Source of the DNA: Paramecium tetraurelia
Lineage: Eukaryota; Ciliophora; Oligohymenophorea; Peniculida; Parameciidae
Direction: 5' to 3'
Length of the DNA: 64,000 bases
Assembly: GCF_000165425.1 (NCBI RefSeq)
Contig: NW_001798963.1
Coordinates: 62,001 to 126,000, forward strand
Shown here piece after piece: positions 37,108 to 48,606 of this stretch. The position numbers were made by a program, and so were the translations under genes. Under the pieces are notes generated by a model. That model was not told the origin of the DNA, searched no databases, and saw only the letters and a list, made by a program, of their open reading frames with translations. Position 1 is the stretch's first letter. Every line of letters begins with the position of its first letter.

Positions 37108-38921
37108 ATGTCAGTTATTCGAGATAGACATCCCTTGACTTCGCTTAATTAGCTACAAAATCTATTTGGAAAGTCAAAGCCTCAAGACAACAACCAAAAT
37201 CTATGTCCAGAGAAAGTTCGAGGAGCAAGTAAACCGAAATAAAAAACTGAGGGTTCTAGGAGAGAAGTCTCCAATGTATAGAAAAGTCAATACACTTTAT
37301 AATCATAAAAGTTGTATACCAATCATTTGGATAATATTAAATCCTCAAGGGCATTTAATGTGAAAAGTTAAGATCTTTTGCTTTCCCCTGAAAGAATGGA
37401 ATCATTATAATAGGAGAATAAAGTACTTGAAATTTAAAATGATAAAAAGAGAATCCTTAAGCAATCTGTTGAGCATTCAAATGATCCAAGTCATAAATTA
37501 TTCACGTCGGAAGAATAACCAAAAAAGATTGAATAGTCATAAACAATTTAATTAAGAAATCTCATATAATCTAAATAGCAAAAGGATTCGAACAATGAGA
37601 TCTTAGAAAAATAGAAGAATTCAAGAAGAGAAAAACATGTTGCCTAAATTTTGTATGATGATAGCAGGCAAAGACAATAGAAAAACTAACTCACAAGCCA
37701 GAGTCTGGCTACAAATGATGGTAAATTATCAGAAATCTCTCAATAATGGTTTATATAAAGATTTATTAAAGATTTCTATTATTTTCTAAGTAATACAGAT
37801 AATGTCAAAAAAAGTTGGGATTACTCTAAAGTATATGAAAATGATTTCCAGTAAATTCTTTAAGGGTTAGGATTCGGAGAAAGTAAAGATTTATGGAATG
37901 ACTTTACGAATGGCTCCTATATACTCTCCAGAAATATGCTAATTGTCTTACTTGCCATTCTAAATGTACCAGTCTAATAGATACCTCTTTACTTACCAAA
38001 GGATGATGAGCAAGTTCCAATGGCATCTCATTACAAAAATGATGAAAATGGAAATCTCATGCTATCAACTTAGGATTGTATTGAAATTCACAATAAGTAC
38101 AAATAACTATATTTGAACACCAAATAAAATCATGGTAATGGACAAAGAAGAAACATGGAGAAATCAAAATCACCTCCATAAGTTATCAATTTATTAAGTA
38201 ATAGGTCACGAGATATGGCTATCAAGAAGAAGAACAATCTGAATATCAATGAATGGTTTGCTTAATAAGAGTAGAAAAAGAAGGATAATATTGAGAGATT
38301 AAAAAACTAATTGGAATAATCAGAAGAAACTAAATAATTGAAACAAACTATCAAACCTCTTGCTATCGATTTAACTTCATTAAGCAAACCAATAAAAAAA
38401 TAATAAGATAAATCAACAATTGATGTAGAATTTGAAAGTCAATAATAATTTTGTACATTTTCACCTTAGATTAATCCCATGAAGCATTTTCCAATCTCAA
38501 CTGCATCTACACAATATGATATTGATTAATAGGCAAAACGATTAAGAGAAGCTAGATTGAGATAAAAAACAGTAGAAAAATTGAAAAGCAACGGAAACAC
38601 TACAAATAATGAAAGTAGAACACAGATGAAATTATAAACAGAATAGTCATTGAGTTAAGAGCCAAAGTGCAAAAAAATTAAAAGCAAACCAATATTCCTT
38701 AACTTTCCCATTTTGTATATAGATGTAAAAATAGATGATGCTAAGACCGTAAGATTACCAATATTTAATGGAGATAACTCTGACAATTTAGCTACTAAAT
38801 TTGCAATTGATCATAGTAATATATTTATTAACTAAATAAAGATTTAGACAATTCTTTAGAGGAAAGACTAAAAGATCTATTAGAAGAGTAAATAAATTCT
38901 GTATAGGAATAATAGTTATGA
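37108..38921 (+). CDS. Hypothetical, possibly ciliary protein, 595 residues
   Basis: One intron (38816-38841). The N-terminal ~200 residues are polar. A helical block (~205-290: WFIQRFIKDFYYFLSNT, LWNDFTNGSYILSRNML) is followed by a charged linker with coiled coil. The C-terminal ~65 residues form a compact domain (ILYIDVKIDDAKTVRLPIF, NLDNSLEERLKDLLEEQI). That last module resembles a C-terminal block seen in protist flagellar proteins, which is the only basis for the ciliary suggestion. No enzymatic motif. Confidence 0.72.
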
Positions 38922-39323
38922 AAACTCACCTTTAATTTATATTAAAATTCTTACTATTTTGATTAATAAGTATTATTATGAATTGGTTCATATAATGATT
39001 ACAGTTTTCAACTAATTTAAATTATTTAATTGCTAATCCAAAATCTAAAAAATGTTTTTGATATCATTGTACTTCTAACCAAGCATATGAGTGCTATTAA
39101 ACTCTGTAATATTTTTCCTTTCCTTAGCTATAATCCTTTTGTTGTTTAAGAATTTATTAATAGTTTTCAATCATCATCATCAAGTTAATAGATTTTTTTT
39201 CTCTCTCATATCATTAATTTTGTTATTTTGATAATATGTATGACTCAAACAAATAATTATTCTATTCGTCATGCAGATATTTACAAACAATTTAATTCAA
39301 TAGTTTTGCTTATAAAATAATTA
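38922..39323. other. Intergenic, 402 nt
   Basis: AT-rich with no open frame supported on either strand. No RNA gene recognised. Confidence 0.5.
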
Positions 39324-40442
39324 ATGAGTTAATGCCCAGATCAAGGATTCAAATATTGTGTCTCAGGGAAATGCGAAAATCTTAAATTATGCGTGGAGTA
39401 AGTTGCCCTTTCAACAGCCTCTATTTAGGAACGGCATTCTCTTTACTTTTGATGATATTATGTACATACCAGATTACAGTGAGAGTGATTGAGTAGAGAA
39501 GAATTTACAAAAGAAAGCAAGTCTTATTTTTGATAATTCTAGCTGCAAATATATGTATTGTAATTAGTAGTATAGAATTACTAAAATAGTTTTTCTGATA
39601 TTCACGATTAATAGACATCACATATTTGCTTATTTTTTGTGTTATTACTTTGACTTATGCTTTTTGATTTTTTTAGTTTACTTCTTCACAAAGAAAGCCA
39701 CGGATCTAAATGTTTACAATAAAAGCAAATCAAAATTAGTGAGAGGTTGCACATATGGATTGTTTAGTTTATTTACTATACTGTTATTCATCAATATCAT
39801 AGTATATTACTTGTTCTAAAAAAATTGCAGTTGTATGTACTAAATATTTTAGGACTTAGACCTTACACTTTTTGTGATAAAGGTTGTGGAATTACTGTCA
39901 AGCATTATCTTCATAACAGGAGCGTACTTCCTGAATTAAAAAATGAATGCTCTGATTATTGAATAAATAATGTTCACTAATAGGATGACTGGTGTTGAGA
40001 AGACATAGTATATAAAGACTAGAAACATAAAATTGAAATTCTGGTATAGAGAACATCTTAATGAAACAAGGACATTGGTTTGTGTGACAGCCTTTGGGTA
40101 GATAATATAATGGGGTTCTGATCTAATCTATTTCCTCTACGATGGGTCAAATGATTCGAATAAATGCGAATTTCTTATAAATGTAAGCTAATTTGGATGT
40201 TATTTAGAATAATTTGCTGAATCCTTTGGTAGATTTGTTTATCTGTCTCTTTGGATATTTCTTGCCCCTATTCTGCGCTGTGTATTTGTTTTGGTACAAG
40301 AAGAAGAAAGTACAATATGTGGTAAGAATCTCATGCCCCTTAAATAGAGGAATCCTTGGAAGTGGAAAGCTTACCAGAACGTTACTATCACAAATTGTTA
40401 AACAAGTCGAATAGCTCGTTCTCGTCTACATAACAAAAATGA
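39324..40442 (+). CDS. Multi-spanning membrane protein (about 7 TM), 348 residues
   Basis: Introns 39398-39417, 39589-39614 and 40322-40347; 349 codons. A short Cys-rich extracytoplasmic start (MSQCPDQGFKYCVSGKC) is followed by about seven hydrophobic helices and a Ser-rich cytosolic tail. The topology would suit a GPCR-like or THH1/TOM1-like protein, but no family motif is decisive. Confidence 0.72.
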
Positions 40443-40563
40443 AATAAGAATAAAATTATATACAACATTCTGCAAATTATATAATTAATAAGTATCTTCA
40501 ATTAATTATATATATGTTCATGATGAGAGAAGATATAATTTTCATTAAATATATTAAATAACC

Positions 40564-41060
40564 ATGTCTTGGGATGCTTATGTGACAAATTTGACAGCCA
40601 ACGGAGCTCTTGAATATGCTGCCATTATTGGATTAGATGGAAATATCTGGGCTAGCAATTTTGGTGTTGCCGTCCTACCTTCTTATCAAGCTGAAGTCCC
40701 AGATGAAAAGAATCCAGACGTCGTAACCAAGGTTGCCTATGACGAGAAGACTGCCTTTGTTCACGCTCTCACACACAATGGAAACTCTGGAAATGCAGCT
40801 GGAGTTAGAGTCAACAATCAAAAATATTATACAATTCAATTTGATAATGATGCTAAGTCATGGTATTTGAAGAAGGTACATTCTAACATGATAATCAATA
40901 GAACAAAGGAGGAGCATGCATTGCTTGGTCTAACACCGCCGCTGTCTTTGCTTCATTCTCCTAAACCATCAATGCAGAAAATGGAGCTACTTAGAATGCT
41001 GCTGAATGCAACAAACGTGTCATTGAAATGGCAAAGTACCTAGCTGATTCTGGATATTGA
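40564..41060 (+). CDS. Profilin
   Basis: One intron (40876-40901); 156 residues. It begins MSWDAYVTNL, with IIGLDGNIWAS in the first third and a C-terminal half with GGACIAW followed by a helix and KYLADSGY at the end. These are the profilin landmarks (N-terminal SW.AYV..L, the D/G-x-WA strand, C-terminal helix and Y). It binds G-actin and poly-proline and controls actin assembly. A ~20-residue insert near positions 40-65 is longer than in animal profilins, as in other ciliate profilins. Confidence 0.93.
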
Positions 41061-41203
41061 GTTCTTATGTTCACATTAAACATAAACAAATATTCACAAT
41101 TTATCTGTCTTCCCACCTCACTCACCCCCTCTTTTTCTTTATATTTTATAATGTTTTACTCATTGTTCTAGATTTACATTATAAATTTGTTCTAATAATT
41201 AAA

Positions 41204-41605
41204 ATGAAAACATATTCTCCTTCTCCTCTTGGTAGTCCCTTAAATACACTGTGAAGATTATCAAATTACACTTACTTTCATTTAAATTTAATCACGCAGT
41301 CTAGTACAGCTGATGATGAAATTGAAATGGCAGTCAAATACTCCGTATAAAATTACATAAAGAGGATAAAGAAAAACTACTCTATTGTCCCTTATTTAAT
41401 TAGAAGAACAATTCTAGAAGATCATCGTCACTGCATACGAAATGCTAAAGGCGTAGAATTGAGAAAAATATATGGCAAATATAATGGAGAAGAACAACTG
41501 AAATAGCTTAACTGATATCTATTTTTATAACAAAAAATTGAAGATTAAGGCATTCTAGATTCTGATTAGGAATTTAAAAAAGAAAATTTGCATTATTGAC
41601 TCAAA
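41204..41605 (+). pseudogene. Doubtful small gene or gene relic with in-frame TGA codons
   Basis: A single plus frame reads MKTYSPSPLGSPLNTL, then TGA, then a convincing charged stretch (DDEIEMAVKYSVQNYIK, IVPYLIRRTILEDHRH), then TGA at 41513-41515, then more polar sequence in the same frame (FLQQKIEDQGILDSDQEFK). No intron of normal size removes these stops. A decayed gene is the simplest reading. A real gene ending at 41515 with an unusual ~54-nt intron is the alternative. Confidence 0.4.
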
Positions 41606-42377
41606 GCAGCGTATTGAAATAAATACAATTACAATTAGTAAATTTATTCAAGAGATCACAATTGACTAATTAAACTTTATTAATATAATGACTCTGGAAG
41701 ATAATGTAATAATAATAGTATTTGTAAATAAGTATTAATAATTTTTTATAAAAGCAGTAGTGATCAAATAAAAAATGAAAAGATTTGCTAAACTCTAATG
41801 TTGATGGACTTCCACAAATATTTAAGATTTTCTTGATTAGATAATGAATGAAAATGAATAATTCAAGTTAATTATAAAAGATAGTATTATTTTATAATTT
41901 TATTGTATATAAATTTATAAAAATTAATTATATATTTTTGTTATCAATTATATATAAATAAATCTGTTAAAATATTAGGAATATAAATTAGTTTTATTAT
42001 ACGCCTTAATATCTCTCATAAGTATGATTAATACAATATACTAGAACCAACTTAAAACATACGTCATTATTTTAACAATATTTTAAAATAAATTGGGACT
42101 GATTAAATTAATATGAAATATAATTAATATATATTACTGATTTAATAGATGTCTCTCTTTCTTCAAAGATCTAATGTATGTATTGTGCTGATTGATTTCT
42201 TATCGACTGAATTCCATTATCTTATTGTAATTTTTGAATTCATTTGAAAAAATGATCGAAATGAATGATTTCCAATAATGATCACATTTAATATCGACAT
42301 TAGTTAACACCATCAAAAGGGTGGAAGGAGATGAAATTGATGAATGGTAATGAATAAATGACATATATTGATATGAA
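41606..42377. other. AT-rich intergenic, about 770 nt
   Basis: Extremely AT-rich, with runs such as TTATATATAA and no supported coding frame. It separates the relic from the hemoglobin gene. Confidence 0.5.
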
Positions 42378-42768
42378 TCATTTGATTTCCACGATGTCTG
42401 CTCTAGTGGTTTCTGCAACAGCAGCAGCTTCAGCAATAACTTCTGCTGGGACTCCCATTTCTTTCAATGTGTCACCGAGGTGCTTAACAATAGTATTGAA
42501 GGCGACTGTAGTGATTCCAAGACCAGCATGACCAGCTTTCATGTCCTAATGTTATAAAATGGATTGTTACTCTTCCTGTATAGTTGTTGGGTCCTCCAAA
42601 AGCCATGGTAAGGAATTTTTATTAATTTTCTGTTTATTTCTTCATGTCTGTGTTTTTGAAATAGTGACTGACAGATGGATCAGAGAGCACTTTTTGATAA
42701 AACTTGACGACAGCAGCGTCAATGTTAGCTTAGCCTCCTAATTTATCGAAGATGGTCTTATTTTACAT
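42378..42768 (-). CDS. Truncated (2/2) hemoglobin, group I
   Basis: One intron (42546-42570); 121 residues, the usual length of Paramecium/Tetrahymena hemoglobin. It has the N-terminal FDKLGGQANIDAAV, the B-helix FY pair (VVKFYQKVL), the distal-side ...MKKQTENQQKF with Gln at the expected E7, GG-P near the end of helix E, and the proximal heme-ligating His in KAGHAGLG. It binds heme and O2 (or handles NO) in the cytosol. The first codon after ATG is TAA read as Gln. Confidence 0.93.
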
Positions 42769-42880
42769 TGCCAAATTTAATTAATGATTAGAAATACAAA
42801 AAATGAATTGGTTTAAAAATGCCCAAAAAGATATTTTTGGATAACCAAAATTATTTATTGAATTAATAAATTTTTTTTAA

Positions 42881-44476
42881 TCACTATTAATCATTATATT
42901 TAAAATCTTCTATTTAAATCGTATTGGACTTGCCAATGAATCCACCAGTTCTTTTGACTTAGTCCATGTCTAACTGCTATTCTCGAATAGGTTTGAAGTA
43001 GTAAAACAAACTCTTTCTAATGGAGGTTTTAATTTTAACATCGTAATAAGAATTCTCATCTTCTCCATCACTTGACCCTGTATAACAGTCTTTTTTCAAT
43101 AGAAATGTTCTCTATCGTTACTTATTTGAATTTTTGTTTGATAGATGACAAATATTTTTATTAATAGTCAGGTGTCTTAGAGTTTTCCTGACTACATTGC
43201 CTCTAAACCAAGAATGCCCTAAAGCATTATCTGGATATGGTCTCTCTTAGGGATCCTTCCTCAGTAATTGCTAAATTAAATGCTTGGCATCGGCAGAGAC
43301 TTCTGAAAAGATTTCTTCTGGGAAATCATATTTGGCTACTTTAATATTTTCCACAAGATCATACAAACTAGGATAAGGATGAATTTGCATACTAATCTGC
43401 ATTAAACGGCAATTAACCAGAAAGCATCGAATAAAGGATACAGCCTGCACTCCACATATCAACCATTTAACTTTCAATATATTATTAAAGTACTTATTAC
43501 TTATAACCTTCTCCTGTGAATATTTCAGGAGCCGAAAAAGCTACGGTGCCAGTATATGTCCACATTTCTATTTTTTGAGTGTCCCGCAGGTCTCCAAAAA
43601 GTTTGTATGAGTCACTAAATTTACTAACATTGAAATCAGTAACTTTAATTTGCTTTCTATCTATTAGAAGTTCATTTTGAAAATTTACCTTATAGACATA
43701 AAATATTATTTGGCTTAAGATCTCTGTGACAGATGCCATGTCGATGCATGTATTCGATTGCACTAAGGAGTTGCTTAAATAGTTCCTTCGCATCAGCTTC
43801 GCTATAATGTCCAGAATCGTTGATGACTTCGAACATTTCTTTGCCTTTAATCAACTCCATAATGACAAATGCTTGGCTCTCTGATTAAAATCCAGTTTCA
43901 AAATCTAAGTACATTTTGTAAGCTTTGACAATATTGTCATGGGATAATTCAACTAGTCTCTTAAATTCAATAATCATCTGAAAATGTATTAGCATTGTCT
44001 TTTACATTGCGAATAATTTCATCATCTTAAGTAGCTACAATTTTAACAGCAAATTCAAGGCCTGTATTTTTTTGGACAATTCGTTTGACTAAACCCAAAC
44101 ATCCTTCTCCCAATCTTTCATGGATTTCGTAATCTTCAAAAAACTCCTTGGTGTTGAGTATAATATTGTCAACATCGATCGAGGTTATTTCCAAGTCCAA
44201 TTTACGACCCAATTCAATCAACTACTCCTCACGCATATAAAAGGGTTAAACTTGTTTATTGATTATTGCATTCAATTGGCCTAGAATGAAGATCAGAATA
44301 CATTTTAGTTATTGTTTGATTCGATTTCTATTGCTTTAAATTTGTGTTTGTTGTTCCTCCTCTTGTGATTTCTAGAACGTGAAACGACCACTATACTTCC
44401 TATCTAACAGCGAGGATCTTTGAGTAACTTGAAGAGAGTCTTGTGAACTTCGCTCTATAACCATATCCTCTTTCAT
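42881..44476 (-). CDS. Protein kinase (CAMK-like) with DFN in place of DFG
   Basis: Introns 43368-43392, 43471-43500, 43661-43688 and 43978-44005; 494 residues. A ~110-residue N-terminal region precedes the kinase domain: glycine loop [11 protein letters not shown] (~118), FAVKIV with the ATP lysine, [10 protein letters not shown] (~242), then TDFNVSKF instead of DFG, SAPEIF, and [15 protein letters not shown]. The metal-binding Asp is kept; only the Gly is Asn, so activity is possible. The ~130-residue tail beyond the catalytic core is Lys/Ser-rich. Substrates unknown. Confidence 0.88.
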
Positions 44477-44609
44477 TTTAGTTTATGATATTATAAATTA
44501 AGGATGAATAAAAAGATGAATATATCGAAGTAAATGTTCTAAAGAAATCAGATTAATTTTAAATACAACATAATTTATATTGATGAATATAATCGTAATT
44601 GACAAAAAC

Positions 44610-45042
44610 ATGGGTGAAAAATATATTGATTTTATTACCAATCTTTACCTGGAAGGATTGCAATAGAATGAAATGAAGATACCAGATTTTATGCAATATC
44701 ACATTTATCAAGAGTAAATTTGAAATTCATCAGATTTAAAACTAAGTCAATGGTTGTAGTTATAGATAGCTAATTGGTGCTTCAGAAGTCTTCTGAATCG
44801 AAAGAATACAAGTTCATTGAATTTGTGGTTGATAATAGAAGAATATTTGTTCACTTGAATCCACTCCCCTAATATGATAGCAAAGGCAATCCCAAACTGG
44901 ATGAATATTAGTATACAGCTCATATTCTATTAAAAGCTAATAGAGAAGGAAGCAGTATCCTCATGATTTATTTGATCAAAGTCAGAGTTAACATTCGGAG
45001 TGGCACAAATAATTTGAATATAAATATTATTATGAAAAGTGA
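44610..45042 (+). CDS. Hypothetical protein, about 130 residues (3' end uncertain)
   Basis: An intron at 44714-44733 is clear. A second 20-nt intron (44981-45000, GTCAGA...GAG) has poor consensus but brings in a TGA at 45040-45042. Without it the frame runs on into the importin-alpha-like gene. An upstream in-frame ATG at 44583 is possible. The product is mostly beta-type (KSMVVVIDSQLVLQKSS, FIEFVVDNRRIFVHL) with no known motif. Confidence 0.5.
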
Positions 45043-45058
45043 GCATTAATCATTATTG

Positions 45059-46495
45059 ATGACAAAAAGAGAGGAATTTCGATTCTCCATTAGAAAGGAG
45101 AGACTAGAAGATTTGTTCAGCCAAAACCGCAAGAGAAGTTGCGTTAATAATGAAGTCGATCCCACAATTGAAATTCCCTCTTTTGCTGATTCACAAGAAC
45201 TTCACAATTATCTCATTAATGGCGATAACAGCCAACAGAAATTATTGAAGGCTGCGAATGACAAGCAATTGCTTGCCAAATTGTTTCTTGGGGCACAAAC
45301 CTCAGATTACTATTCCATAATAATTTTGAGTAATATTTGCACCAAAATGAATCTTGCAGAATGCGAAGTGCTTTTTCTGAATCAATTGAAATTGGCAAAA
45401 CAAAGAATGGACATCAGAATGATTGATAATGTAAAAATACATTCCAAATCATTTAGTTATTTGATGCACTCAATAGTGTTTGTTCCTAAGAATTAACACT
45501 AAAATAATTAGAATACTTATTAAATAATAATCTCATCCCTCTTGTCAATCAAATACTCAAAGAAAACCAACGAGATGTCTACTCTGACAGTGAATTCAAA
45601 ATGATAAAAAGTGGATCTGAATTACTTTGTAGATTCTTTAATCAATTCAGAATCTTCACTGAAGAAGAATTGGATACCATAATCTAAAAACATACTCCAG
45701 ATGTAATATAGTATTTATTATTTATAGATTCGATATACTTTTTATTTAATGAAATAATTGCTTCCACTTTAATTGCAATACCCAAAAGTCACTTTTATGT
45801 TTGTCAAAAATCTCATTCAAATTATCTCCTTGCAGCCTGATATAGCTAATGATTTAGATAACTCAACCCTGTAGATTTGCGTATAGCTCTTAGAAATAAG
45901 TGACAATCAAATTTTAATATCCACAATCCTCAGATTTATGATTGGGATTAGTGCCTTCAAAGATGAGAAATTTGTTTAAAGAATCTTCTTCTTAAAAGGA
46001 CATGACACAGTCAAACAATACATCAATCATGAAAGCGTTTTCATACGATAAGCGCTTCCACTCAAATTACTCGCTAACTTCGCTAATGTAGATTCTGAAA
46101 ACCTACAAAAGGAGATTGTGTCAGATCTCCCATTCATTGCAGAAGTTATCTAGAACTTTTAGAATTTAGACAGGACAGATCAAAATTACTTAAGACTCAT
46201 TTATGGAATCATCTCAAACTGTTTGACATATACATCTACAGAATTGATACAAGACTTAAGAGTATTTTAAATACTAAGAATCAAATTCCTATTAGAGGAA
46301 CCAGAAGAACTTGAAAACATCATTATCTATTTAAATGTACTCTACACTTTACTTTACTACTACGAAGCTTATTGCATAGATGATACTGAATTAGAAAAAA
46401 GATTGGAGAGTCTTTTAAGTCATAAAAACTAAGATGTAGTGAAACTTGCTGAAGAAACCCTGAATTTAATTGATCAATAAAAGAACAGTCTATGA
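45059..46495 (+). CDS. Importin-alpha-like armadillo-repeat protein
   Basis: Introns 45431-45456 and 45703-45727; 461 residues. The N-terminus is a basic IBB-like helix (KREEFRFSIRKERLED.., NRKR) suited to importin-beta binding. It is followed by helical repeats of armadillo type to the end (..LFDALNSVCSQELTLKQLEYLL.., ..LPLKLLANFANVDSENLQKEIV..). Canonical importin-alpha is ~520 residues with ten ARM repeats and conserved W/N ladders; those are not obvious here, so it is diverged or a relative. It would carry NLS cargo into the nucleus. Confidence 0.7.
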
Positions 46496-46648
46496 AGGAA
46501 TGAGTTTTCAAACTATTATTATATACATTAATAGCCTCATTTCTTTATCTTCTTACATATCAATTTTAACAAAATGCTTATATATACAAAAAAAAATTAG
46601 TACCTTTATTCGAATGGCATTTGAATAGTTGATTTCCAGAAAGACTCG

Positions 46649-46999
46649 TCAAGCTTTATCATTTTTGTTCCACTTGTCTCTTTGTTTGATTCTCTAAATG
46701 AACTCCTCGAAATACTTCTACTAATCTGAATATATCTTGCTTAGTAAATTTTTGTATAAGATTATTTGTAAATTTATTAAATCTACTTATAACTGTATTT
46801 ATTGTACTCTCTCAGGAAAGATCTATAATTGCAATCTGACTTGCCCATCAATCCAGATCTTATCCATCTTACACCCAACAAAACGAAAGGGATCTACTAG
46901 ATTTCCTCCATAGGAATTCCTTATAACTATTATACTACATTAATCTGTCTTATTCATCTTAAATAGCTATGAAACTCTGTCTTCTAAATTCACTATCAT
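46649..46999 (-). CDS. Small hypothetical protein, 116 residues
   Basis: One uninterrupted minus-strand frame. A mixed N-terminal part (GGNLVDPFRFVGCKMDKIWI) leads into a C-terminal coiled coil (LYKNLLSKIYSDQQKYFEEF). A downstream ATG at 46957 is an alternative start. No family recognised. Gene status rests on composition and the clean frame. Confidence 0.5.
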
Positions 47000-47313
47000 C
47001 AGTCTCCAAACCCTCTTAATTATCTTCATGCATCAATCCTTTTTAAAGGATTACATAAAAGTTTTAATTAGTCACATCAAAATAGGATAATATATCATTC
47101 AACTTAAATATAATTATTCTTATTCTTAGATTTTGGTTTTTTACAATATAATCACTTATTAAGATCCCAAGGGGGAGTATTTCAATAAATCAAAGATTAT
47201 AATATTTTTGATGGAAAAGGAATAAAAAATAATTGATTATTAATTAGAGATTTCTAGAAATAAAAAAAATACTTTGATCTTTACTTAAATCAAAAGTAGT
47301 TATATATATATTT
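47000..47313. other. Intergenic, 314 nt
   Basis: AT-rich, no supported gene. It lies between the start of the small minus-strand gene and the stop of the MORN gene. Confidence 0.5.
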
Positions 47314-48389
47314 TCATCTTCTCTATCCTTCAAACCATTCTCCTGAAATCTCTCTTCCAAATCTGTCAATATAGATGCCTTCTCCATGCTAAAATCCGTT
47401 AGACCATTGTCCTTTGTACACTCTGCCATCAGGCCAATAAAATTCTCCATAACCCTCCTTTTTATTATCCTTGTAATTCCCCTCATCATGATTAATCTAT
47501 ACCTATATATTTCCTCCTATCCTCCCAATTCATTTCTCCATATCCATTCATCTTATTATTCGACCATTAACCATTGTACCTGCTCCCATCTGACCAAAAA
47601 TAAGCTCCTTATCCACTAAAATACCCGTTCTTAAATTCGCCAGCATAATTTGACCCATCTGCCCACTTATAAATTCCAAATCCTTCTTTAACTCCCATAA
47701 CGAACTACCCTTCAAAATAAGCTGACTCATCAGCCCAGATCTCCTTTCCTTGACCATGCAGATGATCTTCTTTCCATTCTCCCTCATACCTAGATTTATC
47801 CGAATGAACATATATTCCTTTTCCATCATTTTTATCATTTTTCCATTCTCCAATATAATAATCTCCATTGGTCATAATCAATCTTCCATACCCATTTGCT
47901 TTATCATTCACCCAACTGCCCCTCATAAATTTGACCCATCTGCGAATATATGCTTTCCTTTTCCATTCCTCTTATGGTCCTTCCACTAACCTATATAGAT
48001 CCCTCCCTTCTCAATAAATTAATAAGCGCATAAAGTCTTAGCCCCAGGCATTGATTGGCATTTTGAATAATCAAAAGCTCCTAATTATAACATCACTTTC
48101 GAAACTTCATGATGGAATATTTCTGGAACCTGATCTGTTTTTACAGCCACCTTTGAATCTGGATAATATGATTATTCAAGTTCTCTTTTCTACCCTTAAC
48201 CTGCAGTATTACCTTTTTTCGCACTTAATGCCCTCTGAATAAGGCTTGAATCTTGGTGGCACACATCTCCTGCACCTCCACAAGATTACTCTTCATTTCA
48301 TAAGGTTTGATCTCTGTAGGCAGGATGCACTCAAAAGGACCTGATTCGACAATCGGGTATCCTCGATTAGCTTCACATATTCCTCCCAT
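47314..48389 (-). CDS. MORN-repeat protein with IQ motif (frame breaks in assembly)
   Basis: An N-terminal region with an IQ-like calmodulin-binding helix ([14 protein letters not shown]) is followed by about nine MORN repeats, e.g. [48 protein letters not shown] and [12 protein letters not shown]. One clear intron is 48190-48212. Two further frame changes occur inside homopolymers (AAATTT near 47935 and GGGG near 47490). One base added or lost restores perfect repeats, whereas the available GT..AG pairs would damage them. MORN proteins of this layout occur at cilia, cortex and membranes. Confidence 0.75.
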
Positions 48390-48606
48390 AAAATAAGTAA
48401 AATAATTTTAATCTCATTCATTTTAGATGATTACATCAAAAATTTACATCGCAAATTTTAATAGTTCCAACCTTTCACCTCTCCATTCCACTGATACAAT
48501 AATATATAAACATATAAATAGAAACTTGCATCAGAATAAATCCAAGTCGATCTTACAGTCAAAGAACCCAATTTTAATTTTAGTTAATTTTATATCAGTT
48601 GATATT

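Noticed and set aside
41252-41515. In-frame TGA codons as selenocysteine
   Set aside because: No selenoprotein family is recognisable and no stem-loop was seen downstream; decay or readthrough is simpler.
41880-41990. Very AT-rich block considered as a replication origin or telomere-related site
   Set aside because: Only base composition supports it; no telomeric C4A2/C3A3 repeats or defined elements are present.
47244-47489. Minus-strand open frame starting MMRGITRII
   Set aside because: Out of frame with the MORN repeats that occupy the same bases.
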